In this document: piece after piece, positions 42,760 to 54,848 of the stretch | Position numbering within the stretch: the first letter of the stretch is position 1 | Layout: every line of letters starts with the position of its first letter | Source of the DNA: Armillaria gallica | Lineage: Eukaryota > Basidiomycota > Agaricomycetes > Agaricales > Physalacriaceae | Direction of reading: 5' to 3' | Assembly (NCBI GenBank): GCA_037576215.1 | Contig: JBANDB010000002.1 | Location: forward strand, 7,812,001-7,876,000 | Length of the DNA: 64,000 nucleotides | Made by a program: the position numbers and the translations under genes | The notes under the pieces: generated by a model | What the model saw: the letters and a program-made list of their open reading frames with translations, nothing else | What the model was told of the DNA's origin: nothing | Databases searched by the model: none

Positions 42760-44897
42760 TCAGCTTTCCTCCGATATCATGAGTTTCGCCTCAGGAAATC
42801 TGAGGCGGAATGAACACTTGAAAGGAAGCGGCCTTCTGAAAGAGAACTTCAGCTTATGTGGTAAGATGACTCAGGTAATGAATGCCCACATGAACAATCC
42901 GCTGTTAGTGTATTGCTCGCGAACATCACCGTCTTTTGTGAGGTTGTACACTGCCAGGACGCGTGCAACAGCTATCCAAAGTGTAGATTCTGCAAATACT
43001 CGACCGGCGCACATCCTACATTGACATATGTCAGATGGTATTCAACTTGTTCTCGAGATCATTCACCAACCTTCTACCGAATCCCCACATCAAATCAGGA
43101 ACATCTTCGCGAAGTACGCCATTCTTGAGAAAGCGCTCAGGAATGAAGCGATCCGGGTCCTTGAAGGTGTCTGGATCCCTGGACATTGCCCTGAAGCTTT
43201 TATCAGCACCGTTGTATCTTGAAGAGTTTGGAACTTGGGAGACGTACCACAAGTTCACCATTACCACAGCGTCTGTTAGACAAAGTTCAGCAAAAGAGAA
43301 TCGAAATTTTGCGAGAAATCAGAAGATTTTACCTTGCGGAATCTCATAGCCCATGTACACGTCAGGCTTGGATGTAGCCCGTCCAGCTGGATGGCGTCAA
43401 TGATGACACGAAGTACTCATAACTGAAGAAATACTGACTGAGAGGTGCCGGTGAGTGCCATCGTACGATCTCACAACATATTGCAGATATATAAGGTAGC
43501 GCTTCACGATCTTCGAAAGAAGGAAGACGGTGGCGTCCTACAACACGATCGATCTCCTCTTGAGCCCGTGCTTGCACCTCTGGGTATAAGATCATGGCTA
43601 GGAAACCCGACTGCAGGGCCGACGATGTCTGGGCTCTTGTTAATCCATATCATTCAGAGAGAACGTATCTCGTACCGTATGAAATCCAGCTGGACAAGAT
43701 ATTATGAGCATCGAGAAGAATAACGTGACTATAGGACGAAAACGTACCGCTCCAGGCTGATGCGGTCGCGCCTTGGATGTCGGACTTGGTAGGCGCCCTT
43801 ACATCACCAGAGAGTTGTTCACCCAGCATGGAAGAAAGCCACGAAGGTGAATAATGACCGCTTTCCTGATAGGTTATATCAGTTACTACTCGGAGATTAC
43901 GCTTAATCACGGCGAAACAAACATACCATGTGCGCCTTCATGACACGAAATGGTTCCTCCTTCATCTTAGACGTAAGGAAGTTCACTCGCGGGACAAGTT
44001 TTTTGAACCCGACGCCAGGGAACCACGATGGAAGATGAGCAACTGTAAAAAAACATTAATCAATACAAGCCAAACAGTCGGACAACCAACGATTCTCTTA
44101 CGAGCTGGAAACGCAAATACTGCTTGAGCGCCGAAAAATACAGATTCAGAGAATATATCGATGGCCTCAAGAGCACAGTGATATATCTCATTTTGATAAT
44201 CCTTCATGGAATCCGTGAATCCATATGTCCTCTGAAGAATCATAGCCGCGGCGTATCTACATATGCGTTCAGAAGCCATGAGACCATGAGACATAAGACG
44301 CTCACTGAACAGCATATTCAAGGAAGTTTTCCGGGTCATGCTGAAGATTGAACAGAAGCTCCTGGCTCCCTTTTGACAATGTCTCCTGGATGTCATGGAT
44401 AGAAGGCGCGCCTAGTCCCTGATGTATAAGCCTTCGGTATATTCGACGGTGTGGGTCATCGTAGCGTAAAAACGCTAAGTTAAATCCCCACCCCATGCGA
44501 TTAAGCACCGTGAGGACGGGTTTATCGGAATAGATAGCAGAGCGTTTGTCAAGAAGATCGACCGCAACGCGATAGGAATTAATAACGATGATGTGGCGTT
44601 GGAAGATCGTGAGATGAAGTAGATCGGCGCCTGAATCAAAGAGTACTATTATTAGAGAGGGATGAAGAATCTGGAGATAAAAAACCATTGACCATATTGT
44701 TGCCGCCATGTTGCATAGGTCTCCCAGGGAGATTTACTCGGGATATCGAACAGGTTGCCGAAGAAGAGAAACGGGCGTGGTCCAGGGGGGAACTTCGACT
44801 TGAGTAAGTTAGCTGAGTGCAGCATTAGCCACACGAGCATGAAAATCAATAAGAGCACCGCAAGTACAAGGAAATTCATCGCTGGCAGTGGAATCAC
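42760..44897 (-). CDS. Cytochrome P450
   Basis: An ER-anchored monooxygenase: N-terminal membrane segment (NFLVLAVLLLIFMLVWLML), proline hinge FPPGPRP, helix C region YDDPHRRIYRRL, I helix AGFHTTSSALQSGFL, K helix EIVR, PERF (FIPERF), haem loop FGRRMCAGRVFAES, and a last exon with IRPLPFKCSF ending at TGA 42760-42762. About 10 exons; the Cys loop is split by an intron just after FGRR. The PPGPRPFLFFGN start and the haem loop resemble the broad O-methylsterigmatocystin-oxidoreductase-like P450s that are expanded in Agaricomycetes. The acidic residue normally before TT in the I helix is His here. No frame break seen. Substrate unknown. It lies head-to-tail with the ERG26-like gene on the same strand. 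Confidence 0.85.
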
Positions 44898-45413
44898 AGA
44901 GAAGGATGATGGCCTGACGGGAGTATTGTTATACTCATCGAACCTCAGCGCGCAGAGCCCTTTGGAGTAACACAGAGAACAGCCTTTCTAGAGATGACTT
45001 AGTAAACGCTCTATGGTTATCCGAATTTGGCAAAGTGCGAGTGATTTGGTCACCAGATTGGAAAGAAAAAAGATGTTATCACACCGTAGTGGTGTTATCG
45101 TGATTGGAGAACAGAAACACGAAGTCAATAATTGATAACAATTTTCACGCCTGGGTCTGACATGTTGCAGCCCCACGCTGGATCAGCCGCTTTCACCGAG
45201 ACTTTGATAACTGCGCTGATTGAATAAGATTCACCACGTACCTCAACGAGATTATCGGAATGATTCCATGCGGCCACACATACTCTAACCAAAGAGAGTA
45301 CAACATCCAGCAACCTGAAGTCGTCCAAAACATGATTTGAGACTAGTACATCAGTACAAGGTATAATCCATATCAATGGGAATCAGAGGAATAAAGCGAT
45401 GCAATGCGCCGAA
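44898..45413. other. Intergenic region between P450 and dehydrogenase genes
   Basis: A minus frame at 45125-45376 (84 codons) lies here without motif or splice evidence. Nothing else seen. Confidence 0.4.
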
Positions 45414-46726
45414 TCAAACAACACTTTTCTTCTGATTTTCGGCTCCAGACGCTTTCCACCACTAATCTCGTTGTCAGTATCTAAATCACGTAAATAAGGA
45501 GCCTAATCACCTCGACAGTCCGATGTATCCCTTCCTCCAAAGGAATCTTGGGCTCATAGCCGAGAAGGCGACGCGCCTGTAAACGAAGTGTTCAGTACAT
45601 GATTGAAAACACGCAGAAAAACAGCACCTTGTCAATATTGTACCATTGTACGGCTGTCGCAAATCGAACATTGAATAGATTGAACTCAGACTTCTTCCCC
45701 GTAATCTTGCATACTAATTCGGTAATCATTGCAAGGAAGAGGGCCAGAGCTCGAGGAATGATGACGATCTTTTTCGATCCGTCATCTCCCAACTCCTTGA
45801 ATATCAGTCGATTGAACGTCCACTGCGGCAACGGCTGGCCGTTCGTGATGAAGAAGATTTGCCCGGCAACTGTTTCAGGTTTTTCAAGTAGACAATCTGC
45901 TGCAAGAACGTGCGCCTGCGCTGCGTTTCCGGCATACAGATAATCCACGAGATTGGTGTTGTCTCCGATTTGCACGTTGTGCTGGCCGTCTTCGTATAGC
46001 TTCGCCACACGCCACATCAGTTGTTTGTCTCGTTCCCTGACAATTGAACCATGTGTTATGAATTCGTTTGCGCAAGAAGTAGGAGAAGTGCTTACCCAGT
46101 CATACCACAGGGCCTAAGGATAACCACCTTCATTCCATCGACGTCATTCGCGTTCAGAATGATTTTTTCACCCAATGCCTTGGTATGATGATAGGCATCG
46201 TAACCTTTAGAGGGAACAGGCACGTTATCCTCCTTCACTCCGGCTAAATCAGCGCCCGTCCATACAACGCCAGTCGATGATGTGTACACGACTTTCTTGA
46301 CCCCTGAGGCTTTACACGCAGATACGACGACCCTAGTACCCTCCTCGTTGACACGAAAGTACACATCGGGAGAGAGTCCGTGAATCGGAGAGGCTGTATG
46401 ATAGACAACAACTGGCCTAAACTGGAAAATAAGACCGAAGTGAATTCATGCTTTCGGTGATTGTAATAGAGCGCTCGAACCTGTTTAAGTACTTCAGTCA
46501 AACGTGTTTCATCGGTTATGTCTCCGGTGAAGTATTCAACTCCCTCCACAGATTCGCTAGCACTAGGCTGAACAAGGTCGAAGACGCTAACAATCACATC
46601 ACCACGTGCCTTCAGCGTTCCCACAATGTGCGACCCCAGAAAGCCGGCACCACCGATAACCATATGTTTAGCAAGCATTTCGGTCAGAGGAGGTGAGGCT
46701 GTAGAGAAAGCGTGGTTGTGTGTCAT
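45414..46726 (-). CDS. 3-beta-HSD / sterol C-4 decarboxylase (ERG26)-like NAD(P) dehydrogenase
   Basis: The start is MTHNHAF.. at 46726; an internal Met at 46679 begins MLAKHMVIGGAGFLGSHI. The Rossmann motif GGAGFLGSHI, VYTSSTGVV for the catalytic Ser strand, YHHTK for Tyr-x3-Lys and RPCGMTG place it in the extended SDR 3-beta-hydroxysteroid dehydrogenase/isomerase family. LVDYLYAGNAAQAHVLA and FFITNGQPLP.W are the usual ERG26-type landmarks. A C-terminal hydrophobic helix (ALALFLAMITELVCKI) is typical of membrane-associated members. About five exons; the last (WWKASGAEN..) ends at TGA 45414-45416. The family oxidises and decarboxylates 4-carboxysterols; many fungal paralogues act on other substrates, so a sterol role is only one possibility. 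Confidence 0.88.
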
Positions 46727-47308
46727 GACTCATGATACCATTGGACTGATATATAATATATCAGCCGAGGCTGTGAGAATATACGGCCGATTAAAAGACG
46801 ATCTTAGCGGCCGGCGTTTTTGGAACATATTGTTCCATGGGGTTCGAATGGAGCTTGCCGTAAGCTACGATAGACCGGGTCATCCTTTTGCGTTGGATGA
46901 ATGATGGTGGTTGATTGTTACCCGGGATCCTAGCAGACATCATCCTGCTTGAATACAGTGACCGGTGCGATCTGAATCCGAACTGATGCTGCGTGTGCCC
47001 GGTATTTTCTTCACCGTCAAAGATCGTCGAAGTAAAGTCGAAGTGTGGTTCCATCTGATCGAAGCGGTATTAGCCGGCTTCATTAAGCACGTGGATAAAA
47101 CGTGGATATCTGAACGAACCGTGGACAGAAGTCGCTAGTATTGAGTAGTATGCATGCCATGCACCGACATCGAAACATTTCTTGTAAAAATTTGAAGCTG
47201 AACATATTGAATTGTTGCCTAAGCTCGGTGAACTCTTTGAATAATAATACTACAAGTCTACAAAGTCTACAAGATGTATCTAAAAATCTATTCCAGTACG
47301 AGTTTCTG
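46727..47308. other. Intergenic, no gene seen
   Basis: Only short frames; AT-rich toward 47200. Confidence 0.5.
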
Positions 47309-48974
47309 TCAGTAGCGTCTATTTACGTATGTTTCTTCTAGCACATCCGAGTCGTCTGCTGTTGAAAAATGCGGATTTCCAAAGACCATTACGCCCTCAA
47401 CCTCAACAGAACGACCATGGAAAGCTGCGTCGGGAGCCGTGATGAGGGTATCTACTGTCAAAGCCTTTGGGTGAAGGAGCATTTTGCGTATATTCAGAAC
47501 AATTCGTGAAGTGATAATCACCGACATAGATTTCATTGGAGCAATCAAGATTGCCCGGAATTGAATGTGTTCTTCTGGAAGCAAGGTATAGAGCAATACC
47601 ATTGCAATTTCGCCGCTGTAATAGAAGTCGTTTAGTACAAGTTGAAGTATGAAAGTGAGAAAGTGTACCAGGCCAGTATACAGTAATACAAGAGACTATC
47701 TTTGAAGAGCATGCTTGTTAGTCTTCGATTTCCCATTTTATCTGCAGGATAAGCGATGATATTGGAGTGTTTCACGTCGAGCAAAAATACATACAGTGTT
47801 GGTATACACGAAACGCGGTCAAGATGAAGATCCCAGAATCAAATACCGCCGACGTTGCAAACGTGAGTAGGCCCGCATCGTAAGGCGACGCGATGATGTT
47901 GAACTGACAAGTCAGATTCGGAAACGGAATTGGCGAAACTAACACCGTCGTGAGTTGAGGAATATACTGGTTTTTGTCCTTATACATACATTTGATGCCT
48001 CGAGTCGCGAGAGCAAGGGCGACGAAGGTTACACAGTTCATTGCCTGTTCCAAACCGACAGTCAGCTCATGTTTGCAGGCCAGAATTTAAACTCAGTGAT
48101 ACGTACCACGACTAGACAGAGGATCATCCACTTGTAAATCTTTCCTTTGTCTCGGAATAGGGCGTAGGTGCGAAGTCCCATGAAGACTTCAGGATTGTAA
48201 GCGGAGTTCAGTGAATGAGTGGTTGGCGCACGTACCGGTCGTTGGGATGAAGAGAGCGTAGGCTACCCACTCGGCAATATAGTACCAAACTTCGCAAAAC
48301 TAGTTGTCCATTAGAACGAAATCAAATGGGTTGAGTATGAAGCTTTCACGAACTAGAAACGGAGCACCGGGCCAAAAGGCAACTGGATTCAACTGACAGG
48401 TGGAGAAAATAAAAGACGAGCAGGAAGATGTACTCACACGCCAGGTTTACCCCCGATTCTATGATATTTCCGTAGCGCATAATGGCATACAGGAAGGTGC
48501 CTTTCGAGAAACCCAAGCCCTACATATACAGTGATATAATTAATTATCAAAACCGAGACGATATCCGATCAATCGGTAATAACTCACCCAGACAAAGTCG
48601 ACCTAAGAACGTTGATACGGTATGAAGCAACATGCACTAAAGGCATAGTTACTAACCTCTCTAAAAATAGGTCAGCTTGAGGAGAAGGAGCATAATGAGG
48701 AACGAGCTTACTCGGAAAGAGTTAACATGGTGTCGTATACCATGCACGCGTAGCTAGTCACTGCCAGACATGAGTCAATGAGTTTGCATGGACGTTCGGG
48801 AGAAGCTCACTAATGACATACTGTCACGCGCGTCAGTAAAAGCAAATCATGAGAAGCAGGTTTTCTTACATTGACAATTTGTCCATCCTTGAGAGCCTGA
48901 AGAAACATCAAAGCCTCTTCCATGGCTGCTGCTGCTGCAGGGTCGGTTGGAGCTGGAGCTGTCCCATTGTCCAT
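47309..48974 (-). CDS. DUF6533-type multi-pass membrane protein
   Basis: ATG 48974 begins MDNGTAPAPTDPAAAAAMEE. The first membrane segment, VSLAVTSYACMVYDTMLTLS, then EEVDFVW and KGTFLYAIMRYGN, is the recognisable pattern of the DUF6533 domain of Agaricomycete membrane proteins. Further segments follow: WYYIAEWVAYALFI, MNCVTFVALALATRG, SAVFDSGIFILTAF and LYYCILACGEIAMVLLYTL, about seven in all. The soluble C-terminal tail ends at TGA 47309. The gene has many very short exons (several of 20-60 nt in the first third), so exact borders are uncertain. The function of the family is unknown; its topology resembles seven-helix receptors. Confidence 0.75.
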
Positions 48975-49952
48975 GCGTAAAGCGTCTTCAAGTCAAGTTT
49001 GCTTGAACGTGGGGCTCCAAGGTATCAGGTCCCGAGTACCTCAGAATATGTATGTGTCCATAGGTACCGCCTATAAATAATCGAAGACGCATCGCGTTGA
49101 GCTAGTTTTGATTTCTATCAACTCTTGGAGAAGATATTGGCATCCTTCCGTGAGGCTCGGGTCTGAGTCAGGGATATCGCAGAACGAGTGTCCAATTAGG
49201 AAAAACCAGCTTCATAACGCCCTGTGGAGGTGTACCATAGTATCCTGTGATCATGCGGTCTTGATCGCAGCGTTCGAGAACATCACTGTGCCCTTGTTAG
49301 AGAGTTAGTTTTCATTACACCAAATTATCATCATATCACATCGGAATCATCAGGCACAAGGGGGCCGCAGCTGTGATAGATTCTGTGCAATGCAGAGTCA
49401 TGTTAGCACTACTACTAGTACTAAGGGGGTAAGCGTTCACGTCACCTCGGGACGATGTCTTACAACACACATCAAAGACCTGGAGCTGGAAGCTACGTGG
49501 ATGTCGTAGCGCCCGCATGAACGTAAAGGCCGAAGAATCAGACCCTAGTCAACAAAATTTGCGAGATCATTGAACAGATCGATTAAGTATGTCCTACCAT
49601 GATTGTTTGGAGTCAACCCTTTTTATCTTCTGCTGAGCTTTGTATCTTGAGCGCGAATGGGAATTTGAAGTCACGTAGACGGCACTTGCAATGGACATGG
49701 GCAAAGTTGACAAACGGAAATCTTTGATCGCATTTCGGGCCGTCCGGAGCCGAGATCAACAGGGCACGTGGCGGGGAAATCTGTTTGCATACTTCCAGAC
49801 TTCGGTCTGATGTTTGTTAAGTCTGCAGTGATTGATCTTAGCCGGCTGTGCAACATGGGGAACCGAGGGAAGCTTGGACTCAGGCTGTTCGAAACACCGT
49901 GTTGTGCCCACCGGCAGGTCACCGTACTGCTCCGCTCCCCTTCTTTGCTGCT
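48975..49952. other. Intergenic between divergent genes, no gene seen
   Basis: About 1 kb; only short frames. It probably holds the divergent promoters of the DUF6533 and P450 genes. Confidence 0.45.
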
Positions 49953-51961
49953 ATGCGTCTGTCCTGGTTCTTTATTCCGCTAGTAGTGCCAGTAGTTGTC
50001 GTCTGGCTCCTCCGATTGGTCAAGTCATACAATAAACGCCAGGAATTGGTAAGTCATTAGGGGGGGTTTCGTTTCCTTGTGTTGACACATTCAGAGTCGT
50101 ATTCCTACTGTTGGAAATAGCGGACTATTCACGTCTTATGTCACGGCTTTTCAATTCCTTAGAGACGCGCGGCCGCTGCTGAAGGCAGGGTATCAAAGGG
50201 TACGTTAATGATATCAGACTACTCCCCCCGACCTTGGACCTAAATCGGTGATTTTTAGTACAAGAATGGTCTATTCAAAGTCGCTCAGATGGACCGTTGG
50301 CTTGTCATTGCTACTGGAGACTATGTTGACGACCTACGAAATGCTCGTGATGGAATCCTCTCATCCGAAGCTGCTCTGGCGGATGTGAGTCCGGCATTAC
50401 CCGTCATCTGGACTCTGCTGATGGCGTTTTTGGTAGCTCCTGCAATCAGACTACACTCTTGGCGAGGGTACCACCAAAAATCCGTATCACATCTCTGTGA
50501 TACGCCACACCTTGAACAAAAAACTTGATTCTATATCTCCGGAAATATTGAATGAAATCGAAACATACTATTGCGATATGATTGACAGCGAAGTTTCATC
50601 GGGTAGTTACCTCTCATACATGTTACCAGTGCTTACCTTGACATATTGTTCCCTTTCAGAGAAGTGGACCGCCTTCCCTGCATCCGATTTCTTCACGTGC
50701 GCTGTATGTCGAGTGGTCAATCGTGCATTTGTCGGCCAACCTCTCTGTACGTATTGAGCCTCTTCTTCTGGTCTAAACTGTAATTCCATAGGTCGAAATG
50801 AGGATTACTGCGCTATCAACATAGCCTTCGCTCACCATGTGATGTTCGGGTCCGTCATCATCAATCTCTTGCCGAATATTCTCAAGCCGTAAGGTCTTCA
50901 CCGTCATATCTCCGCTGTACTCAACGAGTCACCATACAGGATTTTTGGCCCCATCTACATTCGTTTATCGGGCCTTCAGAAACGGATGGCAATTCACCTC
51001 CGTTCTTTGGTCGAGGAGCGTAAACGTTCTGACAACAGTCACGTCCGCCAAATTCATTCTTAACCTCGCGTCTTGGACTAACATTACGTTAGGACGATAT
51101 GCTGACTTGGGTGATCGAGGCCGCTCCTCCTGGGCGCCAATCTGTCGAGGATATTGCTCTATGCATGCTCAACGTCAATTTCAGTGCACTGCACACAACT
51201 GCTATGGTAGGTTTCCCGCCCTTGCTTGTAGTTTTATCGGAATTTATGGTAATCTCAGACCTTCACACATGCACTCCTTCACCTTGGCACAAGGACAGAG
51301 TACATCGACATCTTACGCTCCGAGCTAGAAGACGTGACAAATGGAAACTTTCTTGATAAGGCTGCAATAGAACGCTGCTGGAAATTGGACTCGTTTCTTA
51401 AGGAAAGCCAGCGTCTCAATGGTTTGGGTGCCCGTGAGCCGTTTCCAGTTTATTCTATTACATCCGCTAACATGAACACACTAGTCTCTCTTCCCCGCTT
51501 GGCATTAGCACCATACGCATTTGCAGATGGTACCGTCATCCCTGCCGGAACTCTCGTCGCCGCTGCACCAACTGCCACCCATGTTGACCCAGAATTCTTC
51601 GAGAACCCCGAAACCTTCGACGGGCTGAGATTCTACAAGCTCCGAAAAAATGCCGACGATACCGACGAGGTCAAATATCGGTTAACAAGCACTGCTGGCG
51701 AATATCTGGCTTTCGGCGGCGGAAAACATGTCTGGTAAGCAAACGGCGTTGCTCTCAGCTGAAATGGGTACTTACTGCGAGTGATCTAGCCCTGGTCGCT
51801 TCTTTGCCGCGCTAGAAATCAAGGTGATGTTGGCGGTCTTGATTATGAAGTATGATATACGTCTGCCAGGAGAAGGAAAGAGGCCAGATGATTCGTGGTT
51901 TGGGCCTGTTTGTACTCCGTCTGCGAGTGCAAAGGTGTTGTTGAAGAAGCGAGAGAGGTAG
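49953..51961 (+). CDS. Cytochrome P450, ent-kaurene-oxidase-like
   Basis: ATG 49953 gives a membrane anchor (MRLSWFFIPLVVPVVVVWLL), then RIPTVGNSGLFTSY, typical of this family. Landmarks: FKVAQMDRWLVIATG, NPYHISVIRHTLNK (helix C), ALHTTAMTFTHALLHL (I helix), ESQR (K helix), FADGTVIPAGT, GLRF, and the haem loop FGGGKHVCPGRFFAALEIK, whose Cys codon TG|C is split by an intron. It ends KVLLKKRER at TAG 51959-51961. About ten introns; no break was found in the pieces I could join. Such fungal P450s oxidise terpenoids or other lipophilic compounds. The related gene at 57927-60063 points the other way; the pair shares intron placement at the Cys codon, suggesting common descent. Confidence 0.85.
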
Positions 51962-53656
51962 CGATACTCCCATCGGCTACAATTAAGCAAGCCGATCTCT
52001 AGCTATGGTACTGGTGATGTCTAAAGTTGATGGCCCAATATTTACGTGCGACTTGGGCAACTGTAACTTCCGAAGTCCTGCATACAATGCAGTTATTCTT
52101 TGCAAATATCCATTCAATCGCCAGAATTAGAGTTTGTATGGGTTTACATATAAGGATACACGATCCTGGGATCGTCCGTGAAAGCATGTACAAGGAGCTC
52201 TCTCCAAAGAGATGGTCAACACTTGGCGTTTTGTGATTTAGGGTCTCCTACTAGACGCGCTTTTCTGGGGAATTCAATGGCGAGTCAACTCGCATGCTAG
52301 CATAGCGGATAAGATCGCCCGGCGTGCCAGGCGCAAGAGAGTAATGTCGTCAAAAGACCGAGCCGAACCAGCCCTCAGAAGGACACCACATATGATTGGA
52401 GTATCTTCGAGAACGACCGGTAAATTTGGCAGCATGTGTGGATAAATGACATCTCCGTTGTCGCTAGCCGTATGCTTACGCCTCCATCAGCTCTACTTCT
52501 TGCTCCCCGTTCCGATGTTCGAAGGCCGTTATTTTCGAAGCGTTGGCAATCGGGAGCCTACAACTGGGAGTAAGGCTTCAAGCAGTTCTGCATCCTCCTT
52601 CAACGGAAGATGGGCGAAGATATAAATGTACCCACAATGAATCAAAAAAACATATGGGGTTCGTCATGCTCCTCAAGGTTCACTCTGGTACACTGCTCGG
52701 CTCCTCTATTCATAGCAGGAGCAGGACGAAGGAGCCGATCGAGTCCATCCCGTAGGATCTCATTCCCGGTTGAAATGCTCACAACGAATAGGTACACACC
52801 CCCATACCCTAAGGTACGGCGACTCCACAAAGTGATCTCCGAGAGAATTCCACCCGCGGTACGTACCTGCTGACTTGTGACCACCTTCTACTTGATAGTT
52901 TTGTATTTTTGTTAATTGACTGGGAGGTGATCTGAGACATCGATCAACGGTCAACGCAAAATGGATATCTCACTTGGTACTCATTTTGCGCTGTTCTGTC
53001 TTGGGTGGCTGAACAGCTACCTTAGTCGAGACCCTGAATATCAAAATGCCAAGCGGTGAATGCCTCTTTGGGATTTGCTACTTAGATGTCCTTCCGCAGA
53101 TGCTAGTTCCTGTGAAAATTCGAGAATTTGGACATAAACAGCGAGGTAGAACGGATGATGAATAATATCAGAACGTAGAGACGTAAAAGTCGCAACCTGC
53201 CCAAGACCAGGATGAACAACGTGTGCACGCTAGTAGGATGACGGACAAGAAAAAGGAGAATGTTGTCGAAAGAACCGGATCAGCAACGAAGGCAAGTCGA
53301 AGGACGTTACCCCAGGTGAGATATCTGCATGCGTCGCCGTCAGCTTTGGGGTCGCAGATTCAAATTCGCCATGGACTGCGATTTTGGCTAGTAGCGAATC
53401 GCTCCCTGATTGGATCTGTGGTCGGCGATTCGCTCAGGAAGTGTATCATTGTCCAATCACAGCATGCCTGCCTTTGCGTTGGCCTATTCTGCTCGACTTA
53501 CCGCTACCTCGGACGTTTAAGGGTCGTTGTTTTGTAAGCGTTGACGGCCAGGAGCCTATGCATGGCAAATCAGACTGACAGTTCGTCTTCCTCGTTCCAA
53601 CGCTCACCATCATCGATCATACTCCATATTTGCCCGCCCTTTGGATTTCAACTTCT
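51962..53656. other. No supportable gene
   Basis: About 1.7 kb with opposed frames at 52610-52884 but no motif, splice chain or repeat I can support. Confidence 0.45.
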
Positions 53657-54166
53657 ATGGCGACCTTCAGCTCCACTGTCATCGAGGACGCAATCGCTGC
53701 TGTTGTCCAGTTTGTCACTCTACCTGAGTCGGAGAAAACACTCGATGGCGCGAAATGAGTCGTTGCGATGATGGACGAAGCCATCAAATTTTTGGCTCAA
53801 TCTTCCGAAGCAATTCTCGACAACCAGCAAACAGCGATACCAAAGGACAAGCAGACGACGGAGGCGCTGGAGGACCAGCTTGCAGCCTGGGAGGTCATGA
53901 GTGGAGTTCTTCATCTCGACGGTCCGAGCGATGGTGCGCTACAGTTCCAGGATTATACCAACACTGCTGTGTATCCAGATACTGGACCTCGCTTTGTCTG
54001 ATATTTGTTCAGAAAGACGAGGGTCAGTCGCCGGAGAGTATGACCCTCACAGAGGAACTTCGGTCAGAGGTCGGAAAGGTACGTAGGTACTCTTGCTTTT
54101 GACAATTGCTCATCTCTTTTCCAGGAAGTGCGAGATCGCCGTCAAAAGGAACACCTTGGCGAGTAG
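53657..54166 (+). pseudogene. Small coiled-coil protein (family A) paralogue with in-frame stop
   Basis: ATG 53657 opens MATFSSTVIEDAIAAVVQFV.. and meets TGA at 53756-53758 in the same frame as the rest of the gene. Past the stop the frame continues VVAMMDEAIKFL.. through GT-AG introns 53969-54012 and 54079-54124 to TAG 54164-54166. It aligns with the gene at 2-527: SE..L..AK(stop)VVAMMDE against SEPVLNDAKKIVAMLDD, FQDY against FQDH, RRQKEHLGE against LRRKEHLGQ. The stop stands exactly where the other copy has Lys. Two Met codons just after it (53768, 53771) could restart translation of about 102 residues. Function unknown. Confidence 0.55.
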
Positions 54167-54428
54167 ATAGGATTCGGCATGCTTCAGCCATTGGTAGTGG
54201 CATTTAGAATGCGTTGGGACATTCTTCAGTTGGTCGGGCAGTAGGAATGAAGTGAGTTTTCACGCGCATATATCGAGACAAAAAGTTCATTTAGGTATAG
54301 AAATACAATATAGTCTGTGATTTTCTCGCATCAGAATGGTATACGATGGCGAATATACATGTGCTTACAACGTACAATATTCCTTTGAACAAAAACAAAT
54401 CGTGACATTGTCTCTAGATATACGAGTA

Positions 54429-54848
54429 TCAGCAAGTGAAAACAACGGCAAATTGGATAGGACAGACAGGATGGCCTGAATATCGTCGTAGTGGTGGTCT
54501 TACATGCTTCATAATATTAAAAAGCGCAGCAGCATCTTCTGATCGTTCCCTGAGAGCTGGTTGGCCCTTTTCTAAGACAAAATGAATGCCGGCGACGTGA
54601 AAAGGTGAACAGAACGTACCCGGATCAGCAAGATGCTGTCGGCGGAGTGCACCGAGCAGCTCAAGCTGGCAGCTCCTTACCTTCTCGTATTTCTCTTTCA
54701 ACTCCGCACGCTTCCTTTTCTCTTCCTTTATCGTGCCCGTCCCATTCTTGCGCACCGTTTTGAGACGAGATATTCACATTCGGTCGACGTCTTTAGATAT
54801 TGCCTAGGCTGCGGTTTCAAGGACTTTTGACAAAGAATTCGCGTCCAT
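54429..54848 (-). pseudogene. Small coiled-coil protein (family O) paralogue with in-frame stops
   Basis: ATG 54848 reads MDANSLSKVLETAA then TAG; a TGA follows ten codons later, before the frame opens into a Lys/Glu coiled coil (KEEKRKRAELKEKYEKVRSC, then QLELLGALRRQHLADP). An intron (GTACGT..CTTAG) joins to EKGQPALRERSEDAAALFNI. It resembles the gene at 41038-41513 in order and in the intron after the DPG/NPG motif. The two stops lie where the other copy has coding sequence. It may be non-coding, or start internally. It is convergent with the family A copy 260 bp away. Confidence 0.45.
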
